Source: Advenella mandrilli (GTDB lineage: Bacteria; Pseudomonadota; Gammaproteobacteria; Burkholderiales; Burkholderiaceae_B). From it: DNA of 64,000 bases. The position numbers and the translations under genes were made by a program. Below are positions 38,133-46,990 of the stretch, piece after piece (within the stretch, counting starts at the first letter, position 1; every line of letters begins with the position of its first letter). The notes under the pieces were generated by a model. That model saw nothing but the letters and a program-made list of their open reading frames with translations, was not told where the DNA came from and made no database searches. Location: the NCBI RefSeq assembly GCF_016595155.1, contig NZ_JAENGP010000001.1:186001-250000 (forward strand), written 5' to 3'.

Positions 38133-38693
38133 ATGATAAATTCACCAGAAACCGGGCAAACGCGTATTATTAAAAAATACCCCAACCGCCGGCTTTACGA
38201 TACTGAATCCAGTGCTTATATTACCCTGGCAGATGTCAGGAAACTGGTACTTGATAACATTAAATTTCAAGTCATTGATGCCAAAACCAGCGAAGAGATC
38301 ACCCGAAGCATCTTGCTGCAAATTATTCTTGAACTGGAAGGCGACGGGGTACCCATGTTCAGTTCCACCATGCTTGAACATATTATTCGCTTCTATGGCA
38401 ATGCCATGCAGGGGGTAATGGGTACGTACCTGGAAAAAAACATGCAGGCTTTTGTTGATATCCAGGAGCGTCTGACTGATCAATCCAAGGGTATGTATGG
38501 GTCTCAGTTCAATCCCGATGCCTGGGCACAATTCATGAGTATTCAGGCGCCTGTACTAAATAACGCCATGAGTAATTATGTTGAACAGTCCAAGAATTTG
38601 TTTGTGCAAATGCAGGAACAGATGCAAAACCAGACTCAAAACATGTTTGGCACTTTCCCTTTTTCAGTGCCCCCAGAGAAAGACAAGAAATAA
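38133..38693 (+). CDS. phaR: polyhydroxyalkanoate synthesis repressor PhaR
   Basis: This 186-residue regulator has the highly conserved N-terminal DNA-binding domain (IIKKYPNRRLYDTESSAYIT, about 10-70) and the PHB accumulation regulatory domain (about 73-115). A Gln- and Met-rich tail (QMQEQMQNQTQNMFG) probably contacts polymer. PhaR proteins sense PHB and repress phasin and pha genes. It is co-directional with phaCB. Confidence 0.95.
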   Translation: MINSPETGQTRIIKKYPNRRLYDTESSAYITLADVRKLVLDNIKFQVIDAKTSEEITRSILLQIILELEGDGVPMFSSTMLEHIIRFYGNAMQGVMGTYLEKNMQAFVDIQERLTDQSKGMYGSQFNPDAWAQFMSIQAPVLNNAMSNYVEQSKNLFVQMQEQMQNQTQNMFGTFPFSVPPEKDKK

Positions 38694-38722
38694 CGCTAAT
38701 AAGCTTCTTGGTTTATTTAACT

Positions 38723-39862
38723 TCAATAAGCAGTTTGCCTAAATGGGGAATGTGTTGACAGCATATCAACATATTTCCCAACCTGACGGCTTTCAGCATC
38801 CAAAAATTTTTCAATGGCCGTGGCAAAATCTTTTCTGGCAATCCAGTGTGCTGAATAGGTGGTTACCGGCAGTAAGCCACGAGCCAGCTTATGCTCGCCC
38901 TGGGCACCGCCTTCAAAATAACGGTATTTGTTTTCAATGCAAAATTCGATGCCTTGCATATAGCAGGTTTCAAAATGCAGGCCTGGAATAAATTCATGTG
39001 CCCCCCAATAACGACCATAAACGGTATCATCACCAACAATATTAAGGGCACAGGCAATGGGTTGTTCGTTTTTTAGGGCCAGTACCAGCAAGATGTTTTC
39101 GGGGCTTTTTTGCAGGTAGGCATGGAAGAACTCACTATTCAGATAGGGCTCGCGGCCACGTTCATAATAGGTGTTTTGGTAGCAGGAAATAAAAAAATCC
39201 AGCGTTTCCCGGTTAATATCCCGGCCACGTAAATGCCTGAAGCTAACGCCGGCGGCAAGCGCTTTCTTGCGATCCTGGCGGATTTTTTTGCGCTTGTCAT
39301 AACTAAGTTGCTTCAGGAAATGTTCAAAATCTTCATAGTTCCGGTTTTCCCAATGAAACTGCACATCTTCCCTGATCATATAGCCGCATTCACGCAGAAT
39401 ATTTAAATCTTCGTGGTTAGGGAACAGGACATGAAGAGAAGATACGCCCATTTTTTTGGCAACTTCAATGGCCTGTTCGGCCAGAATCCGTTTGTGTTGC
39501 AGGCTGTTGGCCAGTAGCCTGGGCCCGGTAACGGGGGTAAATGGAACGCTGCAAACCAGTTTGGGATAATAAGCCAATCCATGTTGCTCAAAGGCATTGG
39601 CCCATGCCATATCAAAAACAAACTCACCGCGTGAGTGGGTTTTTAAATAAAGTGGCATTAGCCCCAAGGGTGTGTGCTGTTCGTCTTGCAGGTAAAGATA
39701 CTGGGCATACCATCCGTAATCTGGGGTAACACAGGTGCTAGCGTGCAATGTCTGCAGGAAATCGGGACTGGTAAAGGGGTTTTTCTGGCAGAATGAATGC
39801 CAGGTATCCGCCTTTAGGTCTGAGGGTGAATCAAGTATTGAAATTTGCAATTTTTGGGACAT
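38723..39862 (-). CDS. FemAB/GNAT-like protein (DUF482-type), function unknown
   Basis: This 379-residue cytoplasmic protein looks like the DUF482 group of FemAB-related acyltransferases. Conserved stretches are FTSPDFLQTLHAS at the start, LSYDKRKKIRQDRKKALAAG in the centre, YGRYWGAHEFIPGLHFETC, and FEGGAQGEHKLARGLLP near the end. No specific substrate is established. It is convergent with phaR across 29 bases with no good terminator. Its ATG (39860-39862) faces the ATG of the next gene with one base between. Confidence 0.8.
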   Translation of the reverse strand: MSQKLQISILDSPSDLKADTWHSFCQKNPFTSPDFLQTLHASTCVTPDYGWYAQYLYLQDEQHTPLGLMPLYLKTHSRGEFVFDMAWANAFEQHGLAYYPKLVCSVPFTPVTGPRLLANSLQHKRILAEQAIEVAKKMGVSSLHVLFPNHEDLNILRECGYMIREDVQFHWENRNYEDFEHFLKQLSYDKRKKIRQDRKKALAAGVSFRHLRGRDINRETLDFFISCYQNTYYERGREPYLNSEFFHAYLQKSPENILLVLALKNEQPIACALNIVGDDTVYGRYWGAHEFIPGLHFETCYMQGIEFCIENKYRYFEGGAQGEHKLARGLLPVTTYSAHWIARKDFATAIEKFLDAESRQVGKYVDMLSTHSPFRQTAY

Positions 39863-39863
39863 A

Positions 39864-40874
39864 ATGAATCAGAACAACATGGGTAAACAGGGGATAGGTG
39901 TCACGGTGATTACCGGTTTCCTGGGTAGCGGCAAAAGTCATTTTATCAGGCAATTGTTAAAGCAGCCTAATGCCGGGCAGATTGCCATTATCGTTAATGA
40001 AATTGGCCAGGTTGGGCTGGATCATCTTATATACAGGCACTTAAGCGCACAGGTTGCCCTGCTTGAAGGCGGCTGCCTATGTTGTCAGTTGCACGCAGAC
40101 CTGAGCCAGACGCTGCGTGAACTGTTTATGCTGGCCATGCAAAAGAAAATTCCCGCTTTCAGGCATGTCATTATTGAAACCTCAGGACTGGCGGACCCGT
40201 CTGCCATTGTTTTTACTTTAAAGCATGATTTCTTTCTGAAAGAACGCTTTTATAATGCCGGTGTTTTATGTGTGGTAGACGGCTGCCACGCAGAACAGCA
40301 ACAACAGGACAATCCCGAATGGCTAAGCCAATTGCTGGCGGCCGATGTGATACTGCTGTCTAAAGAAGATGTATGCCCCGAAAAACTACCCGATTTAAAA
40401 AGCCGCATTAATGCGCTTGCCATGGGTGTGCCAGTGGTAAGCAAGCCCGACCTTGAAGAAACAGAAGATATTTTTGGCGTTTTGGCTACTTTAAAACAGC
40501 AGGGAAAGCAAAAATTGGCTGCTTTCGGTACGCGTTGGCAGGCAGCTGGCCGTCAGACATTAAAGCCACAGGTAAGCCATACCGATGTGGATGTGATTAC
40601 CCTTACCCTTGGGCAAGCGGTAAAAAGAGGACGTTTTATTGCTGCACTGGACGCCATGACAAAAAAATATGGCACAGCCCTGTTAAGAATGAAAGCATTG
40701 GTGCAGTTTGTGGGTGATGAGCATTTTTACCATGTGCATGGCGTGCATAACCAGCGTTCGTCGTTTGAAATATTGGATATTGAACCGCAGGAACGCGGCG
40801 GTATTACGTTATGCGTGGTTTTGATTATTAAAAAAGGATATTGGGAAGACAAGGACAGGGCGGTTTTTAGTTAA
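39864..40874 (+). CDS. CobW/G3E-family GTPase (metal chaperone type)
   Basis: This 336-residue GTPase has Walker A GFLGSGKS (18-25) and the family metal motif GGCLCCQ (69-75). The switch/Walker B area is IIETSGLADPS, an SKED sits in place of the usual TKxD, and a CobW C-terminal domain follows (RMKALVQFVGDEHFYHVHGV). G3E proteins deliver metals such as zinc or cobalt to clients; no client is adjacent, so the metal is unknown. The start at 39864 gives the normal N-terminus. An in-frame extension to 39735 is antisense to the neighbour and unlikely. Confidence 0.87.
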   Translation: MNQNNMGKQGIGVTVITGFLGSGKSHFIRQLLKQPNAGQIAIIVNEIGQVGLDHLIYRHLSAQVALLEGGCLCCQLHADLSQTLRELFMLAMQKKIPAFRHVIIETSGLADPSAIVFTLKHDFFLKERFYNAGVLCVVDGCHAEQQQQDNPEWLSQLLAADVILLSKEDVCPEKLPDLKSRINALAMGVPVVSKPDLEETEDIFGVLATLKQQGKQKLAAFGTRWQAAGRQTLKPQVSHTDVDVITLTLGQAVKRGRFIAALDAMTKKYGTALLRMKALVQFVGDEHFYHVHGVHNQRSSFEILDIEPQERGGITLCVVLIIKKGYWEDKDRAVFS

Positions 40875-40961
40875 AGAGGCGTTTGTCCGTTTGTCTTTGG
40901 GTTGTGTTCATTCACTTGGAATGCCTTTGGGGATGTCATTACCGGATATGGTCGGCCAAGG

Positions 40962-40983
40962 CCCCCGGCAGCCATGTCGGGGG
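40962..40983. terminator. hairpin between convergent G3E GTPase and ssb
   Basis: CCCCCGGCA pairs with TGTCGGGGG (one G-U pair) around GCCA. The T-run is weak on both sides, so it may be a poor terminator or a stability hairpin. Confidence 0.4.
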
Positions 40984-41005
40984 TTCGTGATGCCTTAGAC
41001 AGGAT

Positions 41006-41446
41006 TTAAAACGGGATATCTGGGCCCTCATTGCCCGAAGTGGATGGGGCGGGTGAACGGGGTTTTTTTGGCGATTCTGGCGCATCATTTATTGCCGTAG
41101 TGCCATTGCCAGAGCTGCCCAGCATTTGCATCTGTTCAGCAATGACTTCCGTTCCGTAACGGTCCTGGCCGGTGTTCTTGTCTTGCCATTTGCGTGTTTT
41201 GTTACGGCCTTCCACATACACAGCGCTACCTTTTTTAAGGTATTGTCCGGCAAGTTCAGCCAGGCGGCCAAAAAATGTGACACGATGCCATTCTGTTTCT
41301 TCACGGGGTTCACCCGTGTTTTTATCTTTCCAGTTCAAGGTGGTGGCAATGGAGATATTGCACATGGCGGCGCCGTCGGGGCTGTGCCTGACTTCGGGGT
41401 CACGCCCCAGATTTCCCACTAAAATGACTTTGTTGACTGATGCCAT
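41006..41446 (-). CDS. ssb: single-stranded DNA-binding protein
   Basis: This 146-residue SSB has the OB fold at about 1-110 ([40 protein letters not shown]). A short disordered linker rich in Ser and Pro leads to the conserved acidic tip DIPF that recruits repair and replication partners. TCAGGAAATTTTT precedes the ATG. Confidence 0.96.
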   Translation of the reverse strand: MASVNKVILVGNLGRDPEVRHSPDGAAMCNISIATTLNWKDKNTGEPREETEWHRVTFFGRLAELAGQYLKKGSAVYVEGRNKTRKWQDKNTGQDRYGTEVIAEQMQMLGSSGNGTTAINDAPESPKKPRSPAPSTSGNEGPDIPF

Positions 41447-41655
41447 AAAAATTTCCTGAAAATTGTGAGCCAGGTTTTATGGTAGGGAAATTGCCCGTAT
41501 TGCTGGGCAATAGTGCTGCATTGTGTCCATTGTGGTTATTGCTAAATGGCTTTGGGGGTTTTTGAGGCGAAGAGGGGATACTGGGGAAAAGCGTAAGATG
41601 GGAAGAGATGGCTAAATTGCAGTGACGTTCAAGGTAACAGCAAAGGGCAGAAATG

Positions 41656-41690
41656 AAAAAAGCCTGTTTCAATAAAGAAACAGGCTTTTT
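41656..41690 (-). terminator. terminator of tRNA-fMet copy 1
   Basis: A perfect 14-bp stem (41657-41670 with 41677-41690) with an AATAAA loop lies six bases beyond the tRNA 3' end. A T-run follows on the minus strand. Confidence 0.85.
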
Positions 41691-41695
41691 AAAAC

Positions 41696-41772
<77 letters not shown>

Positions 41773-41785
41773 TCTGAAGAATTAA

Positions 41786-41815
41786 ATAATAACCCTAATT
41801 GACATAAGCAGACAA
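41786..41815 (-). promoter_or_regulatory. promoter of tRNA-fMet copy 1
   Basis: On the minus strand TTGTCT (41810-41815) and TATTAT (41786-41791) are 18 bases apart. The -10 lies 14 bases before the tRNA. Confidence 0.5.
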
Positions 41816-42103
41816 GTGTTTTCTTGTTATTTTGCAAATGTGTTGTAATTTAGTTGCGTTTTAGTGGTTTTCTTGGGTTTTTTGTCTTTTTGGGCTGCTT
41901 TAATAAGTACATAGTACGATCGTAGTAGCGTGTTATTTGTGCTTGGCAGGCTAATTTAAATTTGGCCTGGCCGGCAAATAGCGCCAAACCTCCAGCAGCA
42001 AAAACCCCCAACAGCTAAAAAAACATTAAATCAAAAAAAGAAAGCCGAAGAAACAAGCAGTTAAAAAAATAGCTTATATACTGCCAAAAACAGGGCCAAT
42101 AGC
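41816..42103. other. AT-rich spacer between the two tRNA-fMet units
   Basis: This 288-base stretch has no convincing reading frame. It carries poly-T and poly-A tracts on opposite sides and a short palindrome ACGATCGT. I see no gene in it. Confidence 0.6.
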
Positions 42104-42138
42104 AAAAAAGCCTGCTTCAATAAAGAAACAGGCTTTTT
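42104..42138 (-). terminator. terminator of tRNA-fMet copy 2 (wobble variant)
   Basis: This is the same stem as copy 1, but C42115 makes a C-A mismatch if read on the plus strand and a U-G wobble pair in the minus-strand transcript. The variation therefore supports function on the minus strand. Confidence 0.82.
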
Positions 42139-42143
42139 AAAAC

Positions 42144-42220
<77 letters not shown>

Positions 42221-42233
42221 TCTGAAGAATATA

Positions 42234-42262
42234 ATAGTAGTCTACCTGTTATAATAATGCAA
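42234..42262 (-). promoter_or_regulatory. promoter of tRNA-fMet copy 2
   Basis: On the minus strand TTGCAT (42257-42262) and TACTAT (42234-42239) are 17 bases apart. It is unlike the promoter of copy 1, so each copy has its own upstream region. Confidence 0.5.
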
Positions 42263-42301
42263 GTCGTTCACCTTATTTTAATAACAAACCCTTACTGAAC
42301 C

Positions 42302-42958
42302 ATGAATGAAAGTTTAATACGAAATGTGCTGGAAGCCGCGTTGTTGTGTGCTCAGCAACCAATGAAGATGTCTGATTTGGCAAAAATGTTTACAGAGTCA
42401 GATGATGTAAAAAATGATGTAATTAAGCAACAACTGTTAAATTTGCAAGACGCATGGTCAAAGAAAGGTTTAGAATTAGCACAATTGGCTAGCGGGTGGC
42501 GTTTTCAAAGTCGCCCACAAATGCAAAAGTATTTAGAACGCCTTAATCCAGAAAAACCACCTAAATATTCCAGGGCGGTTATGGAAACATTGGCAATTAT
42601 TGCCTGGCGTCAACCGGTTACACGGGGCGACATAGAAGATATTCGCGGTGTAACGGTTTCTTCCCAAATCATTAAAACTTTAGAAGAGCGTGGCTGGATA
42701 GAAGTGTTGGGTCACAGGGATGCGCCTGGAAGACCTGCCTTGTTCGGGACCACAAAACAATTTTTGGATGATTTGGGATTAAAAGCGCTAGATGGGTTGC
42801 CTGGTTTGGCCTCAGAAGGAGAGGTGCTTCTGGCTGCCGAAGATAAGCTTGCTGGCTTGTTCTCTACAGAGGAAAGTCCTGAAGAAAATGGCTGTCATGA
42901 GCAATCGCCAGTTGAAGGTTTAAATCCTGGCGCGACAGTTGTCCCGGAACAAGGGTAA
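42302..42958 (+). CDS. scpB: segregation and condensation protein ScpB
   Basis: This 218-residue protein has two winged-helix domains. Conserved stretches are [36 protein letters not shown] and the second-domain [20 protein letters not shown]. It works with ScpA and SMC in chromosome condensation. scpA is not in the window. The acidic, low-complexity last 40 residues are unremarkable. It is followed by rluB. Confidence 0.94.
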   Translation: MNESLIRNVLEAALLCAQQPMKMSDLAKMFTESDDVKNDVIKQQLLNLQDAWSKKGLELAQLASGWRFQSRPQMQKYLERLNPEKPPKYSRAVMETLAIIAWRQPVTRGDIEDIRGVTVSSQIIKTLEERGWIEVLGHRDAPGRPALFGTTKQFLDDLGLKALDGLPGLASEGEVLLAAEDKLAGLFSTEESPEENGCHEQSPVEGLNPGATVVPEQG

Positions 42959-43103
42959 ATTGTTCATAATAGGTAAAAAACATACAGTTAAGTAAAAACA
43001 CTGGCATACGCAAGCTTTACTTGTTGGTGTTTAATTAATGGTGAAACATTAAGCCCACTTTAATTTCAAAGTGCTTTCGGAAGAAGGTCAAATAAGCAAA
43101 TAT

Positions 43104-44648
43104 ATGAATACAGTAACGGAAACCGTCACGATTGTCGCGGGTGGTGATGTGCAGCCTGAGTCTGCCCAGGTGAAAAGCAAAGGTCGTAAATTGCGTACAC
43201 CATTCAGGCGCAGGCGTGCCGATGCAACCATTGAAACCAAAAAAGAAAAAGCAGTTGCCACAGAGCAGCCGGAAAAATCTCCGGCTCCGGCAGCTGTCAG
43301 GCGAACACGCAAGCCGGCCGTAAAAGGTGGAGCTGCCACAGGCAGGCGTGCGCCCGTAGCCCGCAAGCCGGCAACAAACCAGCCAGTGCAAGAGGTGCGT
43401 GCAGATGCCTTGGGTGATAGTGCTCAGGTCTTTGATGAAAATGAATCAAATAATGCGCTGGCATTCCTGGATAACTCGGCAAAATTAGAGCAGCGTTTGG
43501 GTAAATATCTTACCAGCGATGCGGTCATGCCTAAGCTTCATAAAGTGTTGGCGGATGCCGGTGTGGGTTCCCGGCGTGAGATGGAAGAACTGATTATTGC
43601 CGGACGCGTTTCCGTTAATGGTGAGCCTGCGCATATTGGCCAGCGGGTTGGTATGAGTGATGTGGTTCGTATTAATGGGCGTCTTGTTGTGCGTCCCAAT
43701 GCCAAGCGGCCACCCAGGGTAATTTTGTATCATAAGCCGGCCGGGGAAATTGTCAGTCATGACGATCCCGAAGGGCGTGCAACGGTATTTTCACGCTTGC
43801 CAAAAATGCGGACCGGTAAATGGGTGTCGGTGGGGCGTCTTGACTTGAATACCGAGGGTTTGCTTATATTCACCACCTCGGGTGATTTGGCTAATCGGTT
43901 TATGCACCCGCGTTATGGTAACGAGCGTGAATACGCGGTTCGTGTGTTGGGCGATCTGGATGCGCAGAAAATGGCGTCCTTGACCAAAGGTGTTCAGCTT
44001 GATGATGGGATGGCGGCATTTGGCGTCATGGAGCATATTGGTGGTGATGGTAGTAATCGCTGGTATCGTGTTACGATTCAGGAAGGCCGTAATCGTGAGG
44101 TGCGCCGTATGTTCGAGGCGGTCGGCGTAACGGTCAGTCGCCTTATTCGTACGCGTTTTGGTGAGGTCGTCTTGCCAAGGAATTTGCGTCGTGGTCGCTA
44201 TGAAGAACTAGATGCTTCATTGGTGGTGGCGTTAATGGTTCGTCTGGGGCTCATGAAAGCTGAAGGCGGCTCTGAGTCGGGTAAAGGGCGTGAACGTCAG
44301 CCAATATCGCACGATAATGCGATGCCGCCCGGGTTTGAATCTGCTGTTCCTGATTTTGGTTTTGGGCCTTCTTCTTATGCCAGGGCTGGCGGTGATGCGC
44401 AGCGTAAACCTGCGCGCCCAGGTGGATTGTATAATCGTAAAAATAATCAGCCCCGCAGTGAAGGGGGGGGTTATGCTAAAGATTCCGCCAGGAAAGCCCC
44501 CCGTGGTAACCAAGAGGGAACAGCTCGTCCCGAGAGTGCCAACAAGTCCAGAGGCACCACTCGTAATAAAGATGATTGGCAGCCCAAAGGTGCTGCGGCT
44601 CATGAATCCAGATTAGGGTTTGTGGGTCGTGGCAGAAGTGGTCGATAG
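43104..44648 (+). CDS. rluB: 23S rRNA pseudouridine synthase RluB (long form)
   Basis: This 514-residue protein has a basic, low-complexity N-terminal extension of about 130 residues. An S4 domain follows ([20 protein letters not shown]), then the RsuA/RluB catalytic domain with the aspartate motif [16 protein letters not shown] and [16 protein letters not shown] disordered Arg/Gly/Ser-rich tail of about 125 residues ends it. RluB modifies U2605 of 23S rRNA in E. coli. The start is uncertain: an in-frame GTG at 43071 would add 11 residues, and neither start has a good Shine-Dalgarno. Confidence 0.9.
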   Translation: MNTVTETVTIVAGGDVQPESAQVKSKGRKLRTPFRRRRADATIETKKEKAVATEQPEKSPAPAAVRRTRKPAVKGGAATGRRAPVARKPATNQPVQEVRADALGDSAQVFDENESNNALAFLDNSAKLEQRLGKYLTSDAVMPKLHKVLADAGVGSRREMEELIIAGRVSVNGEPAHIGQRVGMSDVVRINGRLVVRPNAKRPPRVILYHKPAGEIVSHDDPEGRATVFSRLPKMRTGKWVSVGRLDLNTEGLLIFTTSGDLANRFMHPRYGNEREYAVRVLGDLDAQKMASLTKGVQLDDGMAAFGVMEHIGGDGSNRWYRVTIQEGRNREVRRMFEAVGVTVSRLIRTRFGEVVLPRNLRRGRYEELDASLVVALMVRLGLMKAEGGSESGKGRERQPISHDNAMPPGFESAVPDFGFGPSSYARAGGDAQRKPARPGGLYNRKNNQPRSEGGGYAKDSARKAPRGNQEGTARPESANKSRGTTRNKDDWQPKGAAAHESRLGFVGRGRSGR

Positions 44649-44687
44649 GGGCTGTTCATGTTGTTTTTTTGGTAAAATATCAAATAC

Positions 44688-44717
44688 TTAGCAAGTTGTT
44701 GGTTTTTTTGATATAAT
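44688..44717 (+). promoter_or_regulatory. promoter for the rimP-nusA-infB operon
   Basis: TTAGCA and a consensus TATAAT (44712-44717) are separated by 18 bases. A start near 44724 would give a leader of about 230 bases before rimP. Confidence 0.5.
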
Positions 44718-44951
44718 CATAGGTTGTCTAGCTGTAATTTACTTTTTTGAAAAAAGATTGCAGCTGGTTTATGGAACGAATATATAAAAACAATGGTTTT
44801 GGGGTCCGCACAAGCCCGTAAAATATACTGTTATTTACGGGTAAACTGGTTGGCTTGCTACTTAAAGTTTGCAAGCCAGAAGTTAATGGGGTGTTGGATC
44901 AAACCGGTGTTTTTGTAAACAATGGGCTGTAAAAGCCCATTTTTTTATTGT
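44718..44951 (+). promoter_or_regulatory. structured rimP leader ending in an intrinsic terminator
   Basis: Three hairpins follow the promoter: CCCGTAAA/TTTACGGG (about 44815-44838), TGGCTTGC/GCAAGCCA (about 44850-44878), and AATGGGCT (44921-44928) with AGCCCATT (44934-44941). The last is followed by seven T (44940-44946) only five bases before the rimP ATG. The gap from rluB to rimP holds no gene. Confidence 0.65.
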
Positions 44952-45434
44952 ATGGCTGATTTATATACTCTTACTGAACAAGCGATGGCTGGCCTTGGGG
45001 TCGAGCTGATTGATATCGAGCGTGCCGCGTTCGGGTTGTTGCGCGTAACCATAGATCGTGAAGGTGGCGTGCGGATTGAAGACTGCGAGCAGGTTTCCCG
45101 TCAATTGTCGCGGGTGTTTGAAGTTGAAAATATCGATTACAAACGCCTTGAAGTCGGTTCGCCAGGTGTAGATCGCCCTTTGCGTACGCTAGCCGATTTT
45201 AACCGGTTTGCCGGTGAGCGGGTGGAAGTTAAATTACGTGAAGCTGTAGATAGTCGCAAAGTCTTTACCGGGGTTTTGTCGCCGGAAACAGCTTCGGATG
45301 GAACGCAGACAGGTCAATTCTGTCTGGAATTTGATGTTAAAAAGAACGAAACTCAAGTCATTGTTTTTGCATTTGATGATGTAGAAAAGGCAAAACTTGA
45401 TCCGGTTCTTGATTTCAAGGGTAAAAAGCGATGA
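44952..45434 (+). CDS. rimP: ribosome maturation factor RimP
   Basis: This 160-residue protein acts in 30S subunit maturation. Conserved stretches are [20 protein letters not shown] and [18 protein letters not shown], then the C-terminal beta domain ([20 protein letters not shown]). I chose the ATG at 44952, because the in-frame ATG at 44922 lies inside the terminator stem. No Shine-Dalgarno is visible before it. The stop overlaps the nusA start (ATGA). Confidence 0.93.
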   Translation: MADLYTLTEQAMAGLGVELIDIERAAFGLLRVTIDREGGVRIEDCEQVSRQLSRVFEVENIDYKRLEVGSPGVDRPLRTLADFNRFAGERVEVKLREAVDSRKVFTGVLSPETASDGTQTGQFCLEFDVKKNETQVIVFAFDDVEKAKLDPVLDFKGKKR

Positions 45435-46915
45435 GTCGCGAAATTCTTCTATTGGTTGATGCGTTAGCACGTGAAAAAAATGTGACACGTGAAGTGGTTT
45501 TTAGTGCGCTAGAGAGTGCGTTGGCCTCAGCCATGAAAAAACGTTTTAAAGAAGATGCTGATATCCGTGTAACGATAGATCGGGCTACGGGTACGCATGA
45601 AGGCTACCGTCGCTGGCTTGTCGTGCCCGATGAAGCGGGTTTGCAAGAACCTGACCGTCAGGAACTGTTCAGTGAAGCCCAAGAGATCCAGTCTGGAATC
45701 CAGGAAGGTGAATACATCGAGGAAATCCTTGAGCCTGTCGAGTTTGGGCGAATTGGTGCACAAGCGGCCAAACAGGCCATCTTGCAAAAAATCCGTGATG
45801 CCGAGCGCGAACAGGTGCTTAATGACTTCCTTGATCGTGAAGAAAGTATTATTGCAGGTACTGTAAAACGGCTTGATAAAGGCGATGCCATTATTGAAAC
45901 CGGCAAAATAGAAGCCCGGCTGCCACGTAGCGAAATGATCCCCAAGGAAAACCTGCGGATCGGTGATCGTGTCCGTGCATGGGTAGCCAAGGTTGATCGT
46001 GCCGCTCGTAACCAGCAAATTATTCTGTCACGTACCGCACCCGAGTTCATTCGTGAATTGTTTGAAAACGAAGTGCCCGAGATTGAACAGGGATTGCTTG
46101 AAATCAAGGCTGCCGCCCGTGATCCTGGCATGCGTGCCAAAATTGCCGTGGTTGCCTACGACAAAAGAATCGACCCCATCGGAACTTGTGTCGGGATGCG
46201 TGGTTCGCGTGTAACTGCAGTTCGTAATGAACTGGGTGGCGAGCAGGTTGATATTGTGTTGTGGGCAGATGACCCGGCCGAGTTCGTTATTGGTGCCTTG
46301 GCGCCTGCCAATGTTGAATCCATTCTGGTCGATGAAGAAAAGCATGCTATGGATGTCGTGGTTGATGCCGAGAACTTGCCAAAAGCAATTGGTTCAAAAG
46401 GCCAGAACGTAAGACTGGCTTCTGACCTTACCGGTTGGCAAATCAATATCATGACACCCGAAGAAAGCAGAAGTCGCCAGGACGAAGAACGGGCTGAAAT
46501 GCGTGCCACGTTCATTGAAAAACTCGATGTTGATGAGGAAATGGCCGATATTCTTATTGATGAAGGCTTTACCGGTCTTGAAGAAGTAGCGTATGTGCCT
46601 ATTCAAGAGTTGCTTGAAATTGATGGTTTCGATGAGGATACCGTCAATGAATTGCGTAATCGTGCCCGTACTGCTTTGCTGACAGAAGCCATCGTGCAGG
46701 AAGAACGCGTTGAAACTGCCCAGGATCTGCTTGATCTGGAAGGGCTGACACCAGAGTTTATTGCCAAGTTGGCTGAAGGTGGTGTTCATACGCGTGATGA
46801 TCTTGCCGAGTTGTCCACCGATGAACTATCGGAAATAACCGGCTTGTCAGAAGAAGAGTCTGGTGAGTTAATTATCAAGGCGAGAGCCCACTGGTTTGAT
46901 GAAGATGAAAACTAA
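45431..46915 (+). CDS. nusA: transcription termination/antitermination factor NusA
   Basis: This 494-residue protein has an RNA-polymerase-binding N-terminal domain (about 1-130), S1 (about 135-200) and KH1/KH2 (about 230-345, [20 protein letters not shown] and [16 protein letters not shown]). Two acidic C-terminal repeats follow (about 365-490, [20 protein letters not shown]). It controls pausing and termination and could feed back on the leader terminator of its own operon. Confidence 0.97.
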   Translation: MSREILLLVDALAREKNVTREVVFSALESALASAMKKRFKEDADIRVTIDRATGTHEGYRRWLVVPDEAGLQEPDRQELFSEAQEIQSGIQEGEYIEEILEPVEFGRIGAQAAKQAILQKIRDAEREQVLNDFLDREESIIAGTVKRLDKGDAIIETGKIEARLPRSEMIPKENLRIGDRVRAWVAKVDRAARNQQIILSRTAPEFIRELFENEVPEIEQGLLEIKAAARDPGMRAKIAVVAYDKRIDPIGTCVGMRGSRVTAVRNELGGEQVDIVLWADDPAEFVIGALAPANVESILVDEEKHAMDVVVDAENLPKAIGSKGQNVRLASDLTGWQINIMTPEESRSRQDEERAEMRATFIEKLDVDEEMADILIDEGFTGLEEVAYVPIQELLEIDGFDEDTVNELRNRARTALLTEAIVQEERVETAQDLLDLEGLTPEFIAKLAEGGVHTRDDLAELSTDELSEITGLSEEESGELIIKARAHWFDEDEN

Positions 46916-46990
46916 TCTTCATATCTACAGTTTTAAACAGATTGCCTATTGAATGTTATTGAATTGTTGTGAAAGGGAAGAGAGAGCCTA

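Noticed and set aside
39735-39863. N-terminal extension of the G3E GTPase
   Set aside because: It lies wholly antisense to the FemAB-like gene, and the family N-terminus begins at the ATG at 39864.
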